64,000 nucleotides of DNA, from contig OX485804.1 of the NCBI GenBank assembly GCA_950295325.1, forward strand, positions 7,440,001 to 7,504,000, read 5' to 3'. Both the position numbers and the translations under genes were made by a program. The notes beneath the pieces are model-generated. The model made no database searches, was not told where the DNA came from, and was given only the letters and a program-made list of their open reading frames with translations. The DNA comes from Polytrichum commune (taxonomy: Eukaryota; Streptophyta; Polytrichopsida; Polytrichales; Polytrichaceae). The first letter of the stretch is position 1, and each line of letters begins with the position of its first letter. Positions 22,458 through 33,182 of the stretch are shown here, in pieces.

Positions 22458-22904
22458 GAATGAATTTGGAATTACATAAAGGACTGTCTTAATTTCTACA
22501 AGTCAAGGTAAAATCAATGATGCGGTCTAGCATGGATTTGGGTGACTGAAATCCAATGTAACTTAACCCTATTATAGTGAGGGCGTTTTTGTCATTTGGC
22601 CCTAATCCAAAGGAGAGATTCCTATCAAGGTGGATGTATGTACATAGGTATAATGTAGATGGGTCTTAAATGGATACCCTTTTTATTTGGACTGACCAAC
22701 TTCTCCGAGGATGTTGAAACATGCAATTAAGTATGTAAAAGTGGTTAGGAACTCCAAATTGGGGTTGGTGTAGCCACTTTCCTCATGGTTTTTGAAGCTC
22801 ATGTAAATATCGTATTCATTGTCAAAGTGAAGATCGATTCTCATGCTCATTAAATGGTCGGATCAACTCCCCCACCTCAAATTTGTTGACAATTGGGCTT
22901 AGGA

Positions 22905-23020
22905 TGGTTATCATATTTTGACCAGATAATCCAATCTCTTTTGAACATGTGTCGCTTTGGTATTTGTTCTTGGGGTCACACCAACCCACATGCTTCTCAA
23001 AATGTACGTGTCCTAGTGGG
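22905..23020 (+). repeat. Dispersed module 1
   Basis: ATAATCCAATCTCTTTTGAA, then CATGTGTCGCTTTGGTATTTG, then ACCAACCCACATGCTTCTCAA and GTACGTGTCC. This follows the order of the module 1 consensus. Confidence 0.55.
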
Positions 23021-25610
23021 AAAAATAACGGTTGTCTACCTTTTGCCGGATACACTTCACTTTCATGCACTGTGCCTACAATTTATTGCCCGTGAAGTGG
23101 GGTTTCCTCATCAAGACTTATAATTCATGAGAGGTGGTGGTTTTTTCTTTGATGGGAGAAGATTCCAACTGTGGAGAAAAGCCCCGCCCCTCACATGCAA
23201 TTCACTATCATGGAAAAAGGTTACATGCAATCATTGGATTGGCTGAAATGTAAAGTTGTTCAAAGAGAATACATTGACACATCTTGCATGTACGTTTGCA
23301 ATGGTTGGATGTGCATGACAAACAATTGGAGGTATTTTTGGTGTAAGTAGCTGAAAAGCATACTACGACATCTTACAAAATAGTAATTGTCATAATCTAG
23401 CAAAAACTTAGAACGTCAAAATCAACTAAAAAAGGCTACCTTTATGTAGATTGCATACTACTTCAAGGCTTTTACGTTGGATCAATGAGAGATACACTAG
23501 TATGTGGCAATTTACTCTTGCCTAATAGCTACGCTCCATATCACTCCTTTCCAACCTAAACTTATCTCTATACTTCATGAGAGTTTAAATCACGTGGTTC
23601 TAGGCATACTTTTGTGCCCCTTTCTTGTTACCTATGGAAGGCCGTTGGGCTTGGAGTCACCTTTAAACATTATTTCAAGTCTTCATTTCACTCCATACTA
23701 GACTTCTTATGATAATTGAATACCATGTTCCCCAAAGTTGAGTTAGAACACATCATTCTCAAGAGTGACTTCCATCTATAATTTTGTTGGAATGTCTTGA
23801 ATTTCCCTTGGAAAATACGGATGCGCATAATCCTACTTGGACTTTGTGTTGGTTAGAGTGATTGCTACAATTGTTTGAATTGTTAGTTTGCTACATTCAA
23901 ATAATCCATGCAAGCTAGAAATATCAATCTTTTGTTTCTAGAAAATAAAGTCATAAGTTCTAAAGGTTGACAATATGAGTAGAGCTTATGTTGATAATTG
24001 AATGACTCATTGGCTGAAAGGATATTTGACCTTGTAGGGTATGTATCAGCATTGGTTCAATATTAAACATTGGTTATTTGCACTTTGAGATGTAGCTACT
24101 TTGAAAGACAATGAACTTTTTCTGCATTGCATGTGTGTTTGTGTCTAATTTAGGGTTTGAATGTGGAATATTTGTATGCTAATTTAGATATGGGAGTGTG
24201 GCTACAAAATCTTACTCAAGAAGTTCCCATTCGATTATAGATAATTTCGTAAATCAACTCTAGGACCAGACGTTGTGAAAATTGAGGCAACAAGCGAAAA
24301 GGTTTGTGTTTCTAAATAACATTGCTAACCTCATAACATGTTGTAGTATCCATTAATAAGGTTGTTTATCTAACAATTCCTAAATGCCTGCGAAAGTTGT
24401 AATGCGTCCACCCCTAAACCCTTGTTAAATCAAGTCTAAAATGTAAACTATAGACTAGGTTGGATTCCACATTATGCATCCAATTGTACACTTCATCACA
24501 AGCTTTTAAAGAAATGTTTATTGTGTCCAAATAATAAATGCTAGAGTAACATCATACTTCTTAACTTGTTGTGATATTTACATCATTGTGTTCTCCTCTT
24601 TTATTGTGCATTACATTATATGAAGAATCGTTTTACATTTTAAATAAATACACGAGTTATAGAATAATTACAATATGCACCACTCTTTGGAGGATGGTGA
24701 TGTTCTTCACTCAATGCAATCCACTTTTGTTTTACAAGTGGGGAACACACACCTTGTGTTTTCTTCTTGTTATGTGTGTGGGGGAATGGGAGGGGGGGGG
24801 CGTTCCCATCAAATTCCTATTGCTTTGTTGCGGGGAACATTCTTGGGAACATCCCGTCCCCCAAATAGTAAGATCCCTACCTAAAGCATTTTGGCAACCA
24901 ATTGGAACAAATTATAAATCCGTAGGAGGCTTTGTTTGCACATCAAACTTGCAATCACCAAGGTGGAATTTACTTTAGGGAGTTGTCCGGAAAGGTGGTG
25001 GGAAAGTTGGTTACTTCACTTTTAAGGTAACCAATATCCCCCCCCCCCCCAAAAAAACAAGAAAAAGGAACTTGAAATAGAATAGTTGAACTAACTTAAT
25101 CCACCTTTGGCATCGTACATGAGACTCTTGTCGTTACTTAGCACAATCTCCAACAAATCCATCTATCCCTCATGTTTGAGTTAAATCATGCATGCGATTT
25201 TTTAGTTTCTTCCAAAGATGTTTGGGTTTGAAGTAATTAAGTTATTCAAGTCACCGAGGCCCGAGCTATTGGGTTTTATGTAATGAAGAAAGGTATGGTC
25301 ATAATTCTTTAATCGAGAAATTTTATTTCTTTTTATTTTTACGTTAATTTGCGATGATGCTTCATGGAAAGTGCGACTCACGTATCCCATGAAGGAAAAT
25401 CTTGATATAAAGGGCAACTCAAACTCAACATTAAAACCTGAAGCTCAAACTAGATTATGGGTGAGGGTGTCGATGGGGTAACATTACATCAAGATTTCCA
25501 AAGACAACTCTTAAAAAAAATCCAACCTCATGCTCATCAATAATATTAATTTGGATCCATACATTAATCAAATAAAAACTCTCATAACATTTATTCAGCC
25601 ATGTGGATCG
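23021..25610. other. Intergenic, no supported gene
   Basis: AT-rich DNA with short frames only. A G-run lies at about 24791-24799 and a C12 run passing into A7 at about 25038-25056. I see no boundaries of recognisable elements. Confidence 0.5.
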
Positions 25611-25614
25611 GTTC

Positions 25615-25995
25615 CATGATCTTGGAATATGTCAAGTATATTCTATGGGGTCCCCAAACAAAGTAAGAATATTTAATTACTACTTGTATAATCACACTTG
25701 GACCTTTGGGTGGAGTTATACTTCTAACATTATTCACATGAATCATTGTTCATCCTGGCACTATTCACATGATACAATGTTCATCCCAACATTATTCACG
25801 GAAAGTATTATTCATAGTAGCACTATCATTGAAAATACCAACACTATTCACAATATTCATAGTATTCATACCGGCATTATTCATAATTCGTACCGATGCT
25901 AGTTTCTTCCTATTTTCTAAGTTTCCGCCCATGAAGGTAAGATAGTGGAGGCCCATGTCATATGCTAAATATAGAATGGAACACAAACCATGTAG
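25615..25995 (+). repeat. Dispersed module 2 with iterated (A)CTATTCAC, copy 1
   Basis: Aligns with 30180-30540. Both have GGGTGGAGTTAT.CT, several CATTGTTCATC..(A)CTATTCAC phrases, AATACCAACACTATTCACAA/AATGCCAACACTGTTCACAA, TTCATACCGGC, TTTCTTCCT and CCCATGAAGGTAAGATAGTG followed by GAGGCCCATGTCA. The internal ATTATTCA phrase has been reiterated in this copy. Non-coding. Confidence 0.75.
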
Positions 25996-26344
25996 TTCAA
26001 TAATGTATGCTCATGTCAACTTTTACAACAACTATTATATGAGCTTATAGTATAAGCACCACCAAAGACGTCCTAATTTGTTATACTTGGGGATAGTATG
26101 TAATGTCCTTGATGAGTGTCTACAAATGGTTGACAATAGTTTTATTTATTTAAAAAATTAATTAAAAAAACTTATATATTCCAAGGCCAAAATTCGTGTT
26201 GAAATGTAAGGTGTGCATCACTAGTGAATTTTATTTCAAGTTTTGAAGAGAGGAGCATTGACTACAACTATTGGAGTGACAAAGCCACATATGAATGATT
26301 ATGCAATGTTTCATCCAAATTTATACACATCTTATCTTAATTGG

Positions 26345-26465
26345 TCACCTACACTTGAGTGGTGTGCATCCAAGAATGAATCCAAAAATGGGCACCCAAA
26401 AGACATTGTGTCTAAAAGAGGTTGGACTACTTGTTCAAAACTTGTAAACTCTTCTAGAATTAAGA
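26345..26465 (-). repeat. Dispersed module 1, inverted copy
   Basis: CACCTACACTTGAGTGGTGTG, CATCCAAGAATGAATCCAAA, AGAGGTTGGACTACTTGTTC. This is the reverse complement of the module's GTCCAATCTC...CACTCAAAT.TAGGTG order. Confidence 0.65.
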
Positions 26466-26924
26466 ATCACTCCACATATTTATTTATTTATTTATTGGGG
26501 GGGGATTGATTTTTCACTTATTAATCACTATCTCATACTATGCAACATCCTAGGAGAAGTGGGAATAGATCTTAAAGTGTCCGTTTAAGGCCCACTCAAT
26601 GCCCATTTTTGAATCTCACGGGAGTAATTTCTGCAGTTGTCTAACTCTTCTCCAAACAAAGGTAAATGTTTGTTAAATGGTCATTTTTTGTTGTTTACTG
26701 TGATTTGTAACTTGGATTTCAAAGTTGAGATTTTTTGGATCCACAAATGTCATATGAGCTTTTACTGTCAATGGAATAGAATTGTATAATCTCCCACGTT
26801 GTTGCTATAATTTCTCCAAGTCTAAAGTGGCAGAGTCTTAAAACAACCATGTATCCCCCCCCCCCCAAAAAAACTATATAAATAAATCAATAATGTTGGC
26901 TGGATACTTACTTTGGTTAACAAA

Positions 26925-27050
26925 TTTTGAGCACGTAGTCCACTTTATTTTAACACATATCTATTTGGAATATGTTCTTCAGTCAACACCTAACCGCACA
27001 TCACTCAAATATAGGTATCCAATTCGGTTAAGTGACCAAATAAGGCACAT
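26925..27050 (+). repeat. Dispersed module 1
   Basis: TTTTGAGCACGTAGTCCACT, then AACACATATCTATTTGGAAT, then CACATCACTCAAATATAGGT. The module order is well preserved. Confidence 0.7.
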
Positions 27051-28730
27051 CAACTTTACCACCTCACACTTAACCAGAGGTTAGGTCACGCCTCGAGGTC
27101 ATTGAATGCCAAGTCGCCAATATAATATAGATAATTAGGAATGGGATACCCTACCCAAAACCAAGTTAGGCCATATGTATCATAATGGTCCAATTATAAT
27201 GAATAAAATGATTCTTAAAAAAAACCAAAAAAAAAACTTACAAAAACTCTTGAGCCTTACAAGTATGATATTTAGTAGTCATAGCACTTCCATGACATGA
27301 CTACGTACGATGAACATGTTCTCTCCTCTATTCTAGGATACCACTTACGCGAATCAATGTAAATGAACATCGTCGAGAGGACAATAACCTTCGATATGCT
27401 CCCCTTTCCAAAGATTCGCTTCCCCATTGCATCACTTTTATGAGATTTTGGCTAAGCACTATAGATTTTGGGAATTATAAGGGTAAGATCGGAGCAGTAC
27501 CATGGCATATTTGGGGCCCACGGAGCAAGTTCAGCCAGCTAGGTAATGTTATATCTACATGAGAGCTAATGATCTCCCATTCATTTCTCAAACGCTTGAC
27601 ACCTCATGGGACTTTACTTTGATTTGGAGGAGAATGGTGCTTCGAAGTTGGGTCAATCTCGTAGATCACTGAGACTTGATCAGGGAGGCAAATTTTCTTG
27701 CATGTGGTCCTTAGTATCAACACCCCAAACCAAATGTGCCCAAACATTTCAACTTGAAAGACACCCATCAATTGGCCAGTAAATTTTCACCCCCTCTAGA
27801 ATAAGCATGTGAACACTACATTTCACATTTTAGGATCTAAAATACGAGTATTTCAATATTCTCCAAGTATGTTCTAAAGACCCCAGAAACACACACACGT
27901 GTGTGTGTGTGTGTGTGCATCTTGCCTTGCAAAATATAGAAAAATGAAGAATTTCACTACAACCCTTACATTTGTTCTATTTGGTTGAAATGGAGACGTT
28001 CTTCTAGACTTCATCATCACTATAGTATTGGCGCTCATATACATGTGTATGGTCAAAGAAAATGTTGGTGTTAGTGGGTTTAAATGCCCTCAACATCAAG
28101 AGGATTGATTGTATGAAGGAAGGTGGGATAAAAAATGTAATTTTTCCTACCTCCAAAATGATCCGTATGGATGTGATCCTTTGATGGTGCCTCACAAACT
28201 TTCTTTTGTGAAAATGCTCGTGGAAATGTTACTTTAAAGCACATCTTACGAAATGCTTTGCAAAAGACAACACTTAAAACAGGAGAGGCACAAGGTGAGC
28301 CCTTGAGTCAATAGGGTCCTTATTAAATCCTCAAGATCGAGTGCATCATCAGTATCTCCAAATGATAGACCATAGCAATAAGTGTAAACGGTGTAGTTGG
28401 GGCTTTAGGTTGGACCCACAAGGTCGACTCATGCACCGATCACACCAAAATTTCCGTCCGGTTCTAGCCGTGAAATTATTGGGGATTATGTTGAGAAATA
28501 GATGTTGGCCCACCACTTTTCACACTATTACATCCGGATATGCTGGCAGCTGCTATCTAAACCTAGCCGGTGTGATCAACCCCTAATGGTTCAATCATCT
28601 TTGGCGATACATTACCTTCAATCATCCGTGGCGATCTATTGTCGTCAATCGTCCACTCACATGTTACAATGGGTCTTTCCCCTAGGAGAAATATGTAGGG
28701 TAAGGTAGAGTACTCTTAATCGGCTATTTT
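27051..28730. other. Intergenic with a self-complementary CA/TG microsatellite
   Basis: At 27889-27917 (AC)n runs through CACGTG into (GT)n, forming a perfect palindrome centred on an E-box/G-box-type core. The rest is AT-rich, with short frames and no recognisable gene or element. Confidence 0.6.
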
Positions 28731-28734
28731 TTTG

Positions 28735-28865
28735 ATGTGGACACCTACATTTGAGTGATATGTGGTTAGGTGTGCTTCCAAGAACATATTTTAAGAAGAC
28801 CTTCAACAAAGATTGGACCACATGCTCAAAATATGATAACTATTCTAAATTCAATAGGTAGTCAT
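28735..28865 (-). repeat. Dispersed module 1, inverted copy
   Basis: GGACACCTACATTTGAGTGA, TATGTGGTTAGGTGTGCTTC, then AAAGATTGGACCACATGCTC and ATTCTAAATTCAATAG. The closest relatives in the window are 12415-12545 and 26345-26465. Confidence 0.7.
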
Positions 28866-28969
28866 CATAATTGAGAGTACATGTATGTTCATTTAATGTA
28901 CTCTTTGGGTTACTAGGATATCACTGCTCACACGTTCATGTGACCAGGGCCCAGGGTTGCTAACAGTGT

Positions 28970-29190
28970 CCGGGGAGATTTTGGGCATAATTGGTCAAGA
29001 TCCTAGAGTTTCCAAGTCCAACCAATTACATGTTGCGATCTTTTGGACTTTCTTTTATTAATTGGAGGTATATTTAATAGTTTCCTCTAAAACAATCAGT
29101 AATTTTTCCTCAAGTCTTGAACTTCAACATGTTATTTCTCAAACTCAACCGGTTCATCTGTAACTAGCGGTTGGCTCTCCCATTCATTGG
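28970..29190 (-). repeat. Dispersed module 4; contains an unoccupied TIR-element site
   Basis: Matches 8070-8280 and the flanks of the element at 21797-22301. CTTGAACTTCAACATGTTAT and TTTCTCAAACTCAACCGGTT run on without the insertion found at 21797. Confidence 0.7.
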
Positions 29191-29235
29191 CTGCTAGGCA
29201 CACTGATGTTGCAGAACTGAGCAAAGGAAACATAA

Positions 29236-29722
29236 GGGCCACTTCACACACGAGACTGAGAGCCCGTGACCATTACACTTCAAGCACTCTCATTGGTGGA
29301 AAAGACGGAGCCGGTCCAACTTCACTTCCCACTACAGAGTATACAAGTGAATGCACGATGGATGTAAAGTCTACATGGATCCCTACATGGCATCCAATGG
29401 ATCATGGTCTCACTCGGACTATTTTCAAAAACCACCTCTTGGAAGTAGGCCTAACCCTAAACCGGGAGACCATGGCACTCCAAACGCTCACAACTGTTGG
29501 TTTATTCTATTTTATCATGTGAGAGGACCCGCGTGAACAAAAATTCATTGAAATAGCATTCGGTTGAGGGCCCGGTCACATATGACTCCACACTACACTT
29601 GAGGGTCCGTGACCACACTACATGAGTTTGGAGGTGTGTTGGGACGACGGCCTTTGGACCCTTCCTCTTGGCCTCTCACAATGTCATGGTCACGGCTCTT
29701 GGCTCGTGTGTGAAGTGGCCCC
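29236..29722. mobile_element. TIR element with GGCCACTTCACAC ends, copy B
   Basis: Begins GGGCCACTTCACACACGAGA and ends with TCTTGGCTCGTGTGTGAAG-TGGCCCC. Its body is inverted relative to copies A and C: CGGAGCCGGTCCAA, AAAAACCACCTCTTGGA, GGTTTATTCTATTTTATCATG. About 487 bp. It lies only ~50 bp from the unoccupied-site paralogue at 29150. Confidence 0.85.
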
Positions 29723-30179
29723 AAGTGGTATGACAACATTGTGGGGAAATTCTTCAGCTGCTATGGAGTATCTTTGACACATGTGGCAGAGAATGGGTCA
29801 CTCCAAGCCTGTTGTAATAAGTGTTCATGAGCAGACCAGACCCTGTTTGTGCCAGAATGACATTGAAAGAGGCCCTATAATATACCACCTGTTCCTGACC
29901 TCATTGTCTTCTACCAGTCTGGGACACTGGCTTCTCTATCCCTGCATCTCACATCACCCATTTAATGCACTCCAAAGGCCCCCATGGGGGGGCCTATAAC
30001 GGACACCTCCCAACTCCACATGCACTTTGGCCGTTGGATGGGATCGGAAATTGTCTCATGCGGTTCGCAACGGGTGAATCATGAAGACTGTTGTTCCAAG
30101 TGTCAAGATCGGAGTTCATATGCAAAAGTTATGAGAGGTCAAAGTGAAGAACATGTTTTTCTTTTTAAGGATAACGTTA

Positions 30180-30540
30180 TCCAACCATCTGGGTCAATTC
30201 CACTGCCCTAGAATATGCCGACTATATTTTGTGGGGGCCTCGAACAGAGTAGTTATACTTGTTTTCTGTTCATACATTCAAGTTGGCACTTGGGAATTTG
30301 GGTGGAGTTATGCTCCCGGCCTACTCACAAGATTCGTTGTTCATCCCATCACTATTCACAAGAAGCATTGTTCATCAGGGCGTTATTCACTAACAATGCC
30401 AACACTGTTCACAATATTTGTGCTATTCATACCGGCGATATTAGTTTCTTCCTGTTATTTGAGGTTCTTCCCATGAAGGTAAGATAGTGGAGGCCCATGT
30501 CAAGGGCTAAATGTAGAATGGAGCACAACCATGTAGTTGA
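30180..30540 (+). repeat. Dispersed module 2, copy 2
   Basis: Second copy of the (A)CTATTCAC-rich module, about three quarters identical by eye to 25615-25995 and in the same orientation. Directly downstream come three copies of module 1, at about 30590-30715, 30945-31060 and 31590-31700. Confidence 0.75.
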
Positions 30541-30589
30541 ATGATGTTTATGAGCAACATAGGCCCTCCCAAATGTGTTAACCACTCAA

Positions 30590-31060
30590 GCGAATGGTAT
30601 CTTTATTTCTGAGCATAGAGTCCAATCTCATCGTACCATTTGTGTTTTGGGTGTTTGTCATTAACCAAGAGGCTTGCCATATACCACTCAAATATGGCAC
30701 ATCCATATGACTAGTGTTTAATTTAGGTCCACATACTGCTTATGGAGCCTTATTGTTCCAACTCCAAGGACATTTTCCAACCATTGGATCGACTTGACAA
30801 TTGTTTTGTCTAGTTATAAATTGTAAATCACAAAGATTGTCACTTGTTAAGCTCCAAAATCGGCATAAACAATTACACGATCCCAAAACGAAGAAATTCT
30901 TCCATTTCAAATGAACATAGAGGCCTTCCCAAGTGTGTTTATTGCTGAACATAGAATGGTATCTATATTTTGAGCACATAATGTAGGCTCATCGGAACAC
31001 GTCTTTTTTATGTCCATTCATAACTAAGAGCCTTGACAGATACCACTTAAAATATAGGTG
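30590..31060 (+). repeat. Two head-to-tail copies of module 1
   Basis: First: GAGCATAGAGTCCAATCTCA..., ATACCACTCAAATATGG. Second: TTTTGAGCACATAATG.AGG, CACGTCTTTTTTATGTCCAT, ATACCACTTAAAATATAGGT. About 230 bp of unrelated DNA lies between them. Confidence 0.65.
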
Positions 31061-31589
31061 TCCGAATTGGAAGAATGACCACATAAGGCACCCATACATT
31101 AGGTACATTTTCAACTTCTGGAGGTGGAGAGAAAATCTATTGCCTGCACACTTTGAGGTCTTTGGACCTGGTGCTATCCATCCACAAGCCTGAGGCGCTG
31201 AGCAAGACAAGCTTGCCGTTTTCTCATATTTCCTGATTAAAAATACAATCTTTCATGACTACACAAGTCGATAGTAAGAACTTTATAGATCAGAACAAGA
31301 CTTTGATGGTAGAAAGTTGCAATCTCTTTAAGAATTGCATAAGCCTGATTAGCATTCCACACTAAGGTGTGTGGGTGTCATTCAATCAGTTTTTCTTGTT
31401 CCTCCATCCCCTATAGATCAGAGTTACGTCCTCGAGTTTGTGTTGCATTAACAAATCTATGATGAATCAACCATAACTAGATTTTAAATCAGACCTCCCT
31501 TGATTTAGTTATGGTTATCGGAAGTGCATGTTTGTTGACTCCATAATTGAATACTATTGAATGTGGAGTAGTTAAGAAGTTTTGTAGAT

Positions 31590-32250
31590 GTAATCTTATC
31601 TCTTTCAAACATGTGTCTTTATGGTGTTTGTTCTTTGATCCTCACCTAAACACACACCAATCAAATATAGGTGTCAAATCCAAAAAAGTAACCAAATGAC
31701 ACCCACATACCTTAATTGAAATGAAAGGCAAACCAACCTTCCAAGAGCTCTTGTCCTTGGGAATACATGTGCTTAAGCTCTTTCTCTATGAAGTGTGGAT
31801 CATCAAGTTGCTACGAAACCAGTTCAGAACCTCAAGAATGCAAATCAAAACTCTAAATCACACTGTACATAAGGTGTGTGGCCCTACTGTGGGCACTCCC
31901 AACTCCACAAATAATTTTGGCTGTTGGATCAGATAGGGAACAGTCTCTACCAATTGCGATTGTGAATTGCAGAAATTGCCGTTTTCAGTTCCCACATTGA
32001 AGTTGAGATGCAAAAGTCACTTAAGAGGTCAAAAGTGAAGAATCTCCCTCATCATTATAAGTCCTCCCTATGAACTTATGTTCAATGTGAATTTGTGTTC
32101 ACTATGAAACTGTGTTACTATTAAACTTAGAATTTTTAATATATTTGAAGCACATAGTCCAATCTCATCATAACACAATGTCTTTTTTATGTGCTTTCTT
32201 AACTACAAGCCTCAAGATACACGACCCAAATATAGGTCTCCGATTTACAA
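31590..32250 (+). repeat. Two more copies of module 1
   Basis: 31590-31700 has AATCTTATCTCTTTCAAACA, TGTGTCTTTATGGTGTTTG and CAATCAAATATAGGTGTC. 32140-32245 has AGCACATAGTCCAATCTCAT, ACAATGTCTTTTTTATGTGC and CCCAAATATAGGTCTCC. The stretch between is unremarkable AT-rich DNA. Confidence 0.65.
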
Positions 32251-33182
32251 AAGAGACCACACAAGTCAGTTGAGCGTTATTCTGTCACACCTTTGTTGTT
32301 AGCAATGCTCAACTGACATTTTTCCAAGATTGAATTTCCATCTCTGGTCCAACGACAGGTATATATGATTGCAACACTGTTCTGATGTCTTGTGTGAAGG
32401 GTGAAATCATGCCACCATTTCTTTCTTTGATTGATCTAGATCAGAACACAGAACTTGATTATACGTAAGACACGCAAACACCCCAATATCTCTTTCAATC
32501 ATACACCTACCATGTCCAAGCACATTACCCTGCTACTAGTAGTGTGAAGCACACTTTTTAAAAAGGGTCCGTCCGGATAGAGAGTATTCTACATCTCGGG
32601 GATATTTGACTGACCCATGTGTAAACCATTTGGTACGCACAGGCGTGCTCACCAATTGGGTAAATTAGAACACATTCTATACATTTTTCTTCTACTTCCT
32701 ATCCTAAGTTTGGCTTCTTTTCACTCAACCGAATGACAAAAAAAATTTGGATGCAGGATCCCGCAAAAGGGTTGCTAACCGTTTCAACATCATCGCCACA
32801 TAGACCATGTCATAATGCAACAGATGACAATTGTGGGATGAATTGGAATCGCTTGCCTTTGACGGTTGCTGCCTCACTGCTTCCCAGGATAACCAGTAAA
32901 CAGTTGATTTGGAGCTGATGAATATCGTTCCTCCTGACTGTTTGATTTGATGTGAGCTGCAAATTGTTGAGCAAATCTCCAAATTGTTGAGCTGCAAATT
33001 TGTTGAGCAAATTGTTGTCTGCTTTCAGGTTTAGGGTTCAGGGTTTAAGGACATCCAGTCAAAGATGATCTTCTATTGCAAACCTAACCCTGAGATGGCG
33101 GCGCTGGAGAGAAGGAAAGGAAAGGAAGTAAAATTACATTGCCTGTGCAGAGCGCCTTTTAGCAACGAACACTTTGTCGTCG
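32251..33182. other. Intergenic / 3' flank of the minus-strand gene
   Basis: No gene is supported. A short direct duplication of CAAATTGTTGAGC(TGCAAATT) lies at about 32958-33014. A decayed telomere-like phrase (GGTTTAGGGTTCAGGGTTTA) is at about 33027-33047. The 3' UTR of the minus-strand gene should lie just below 33183. Confidence 0.5.
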
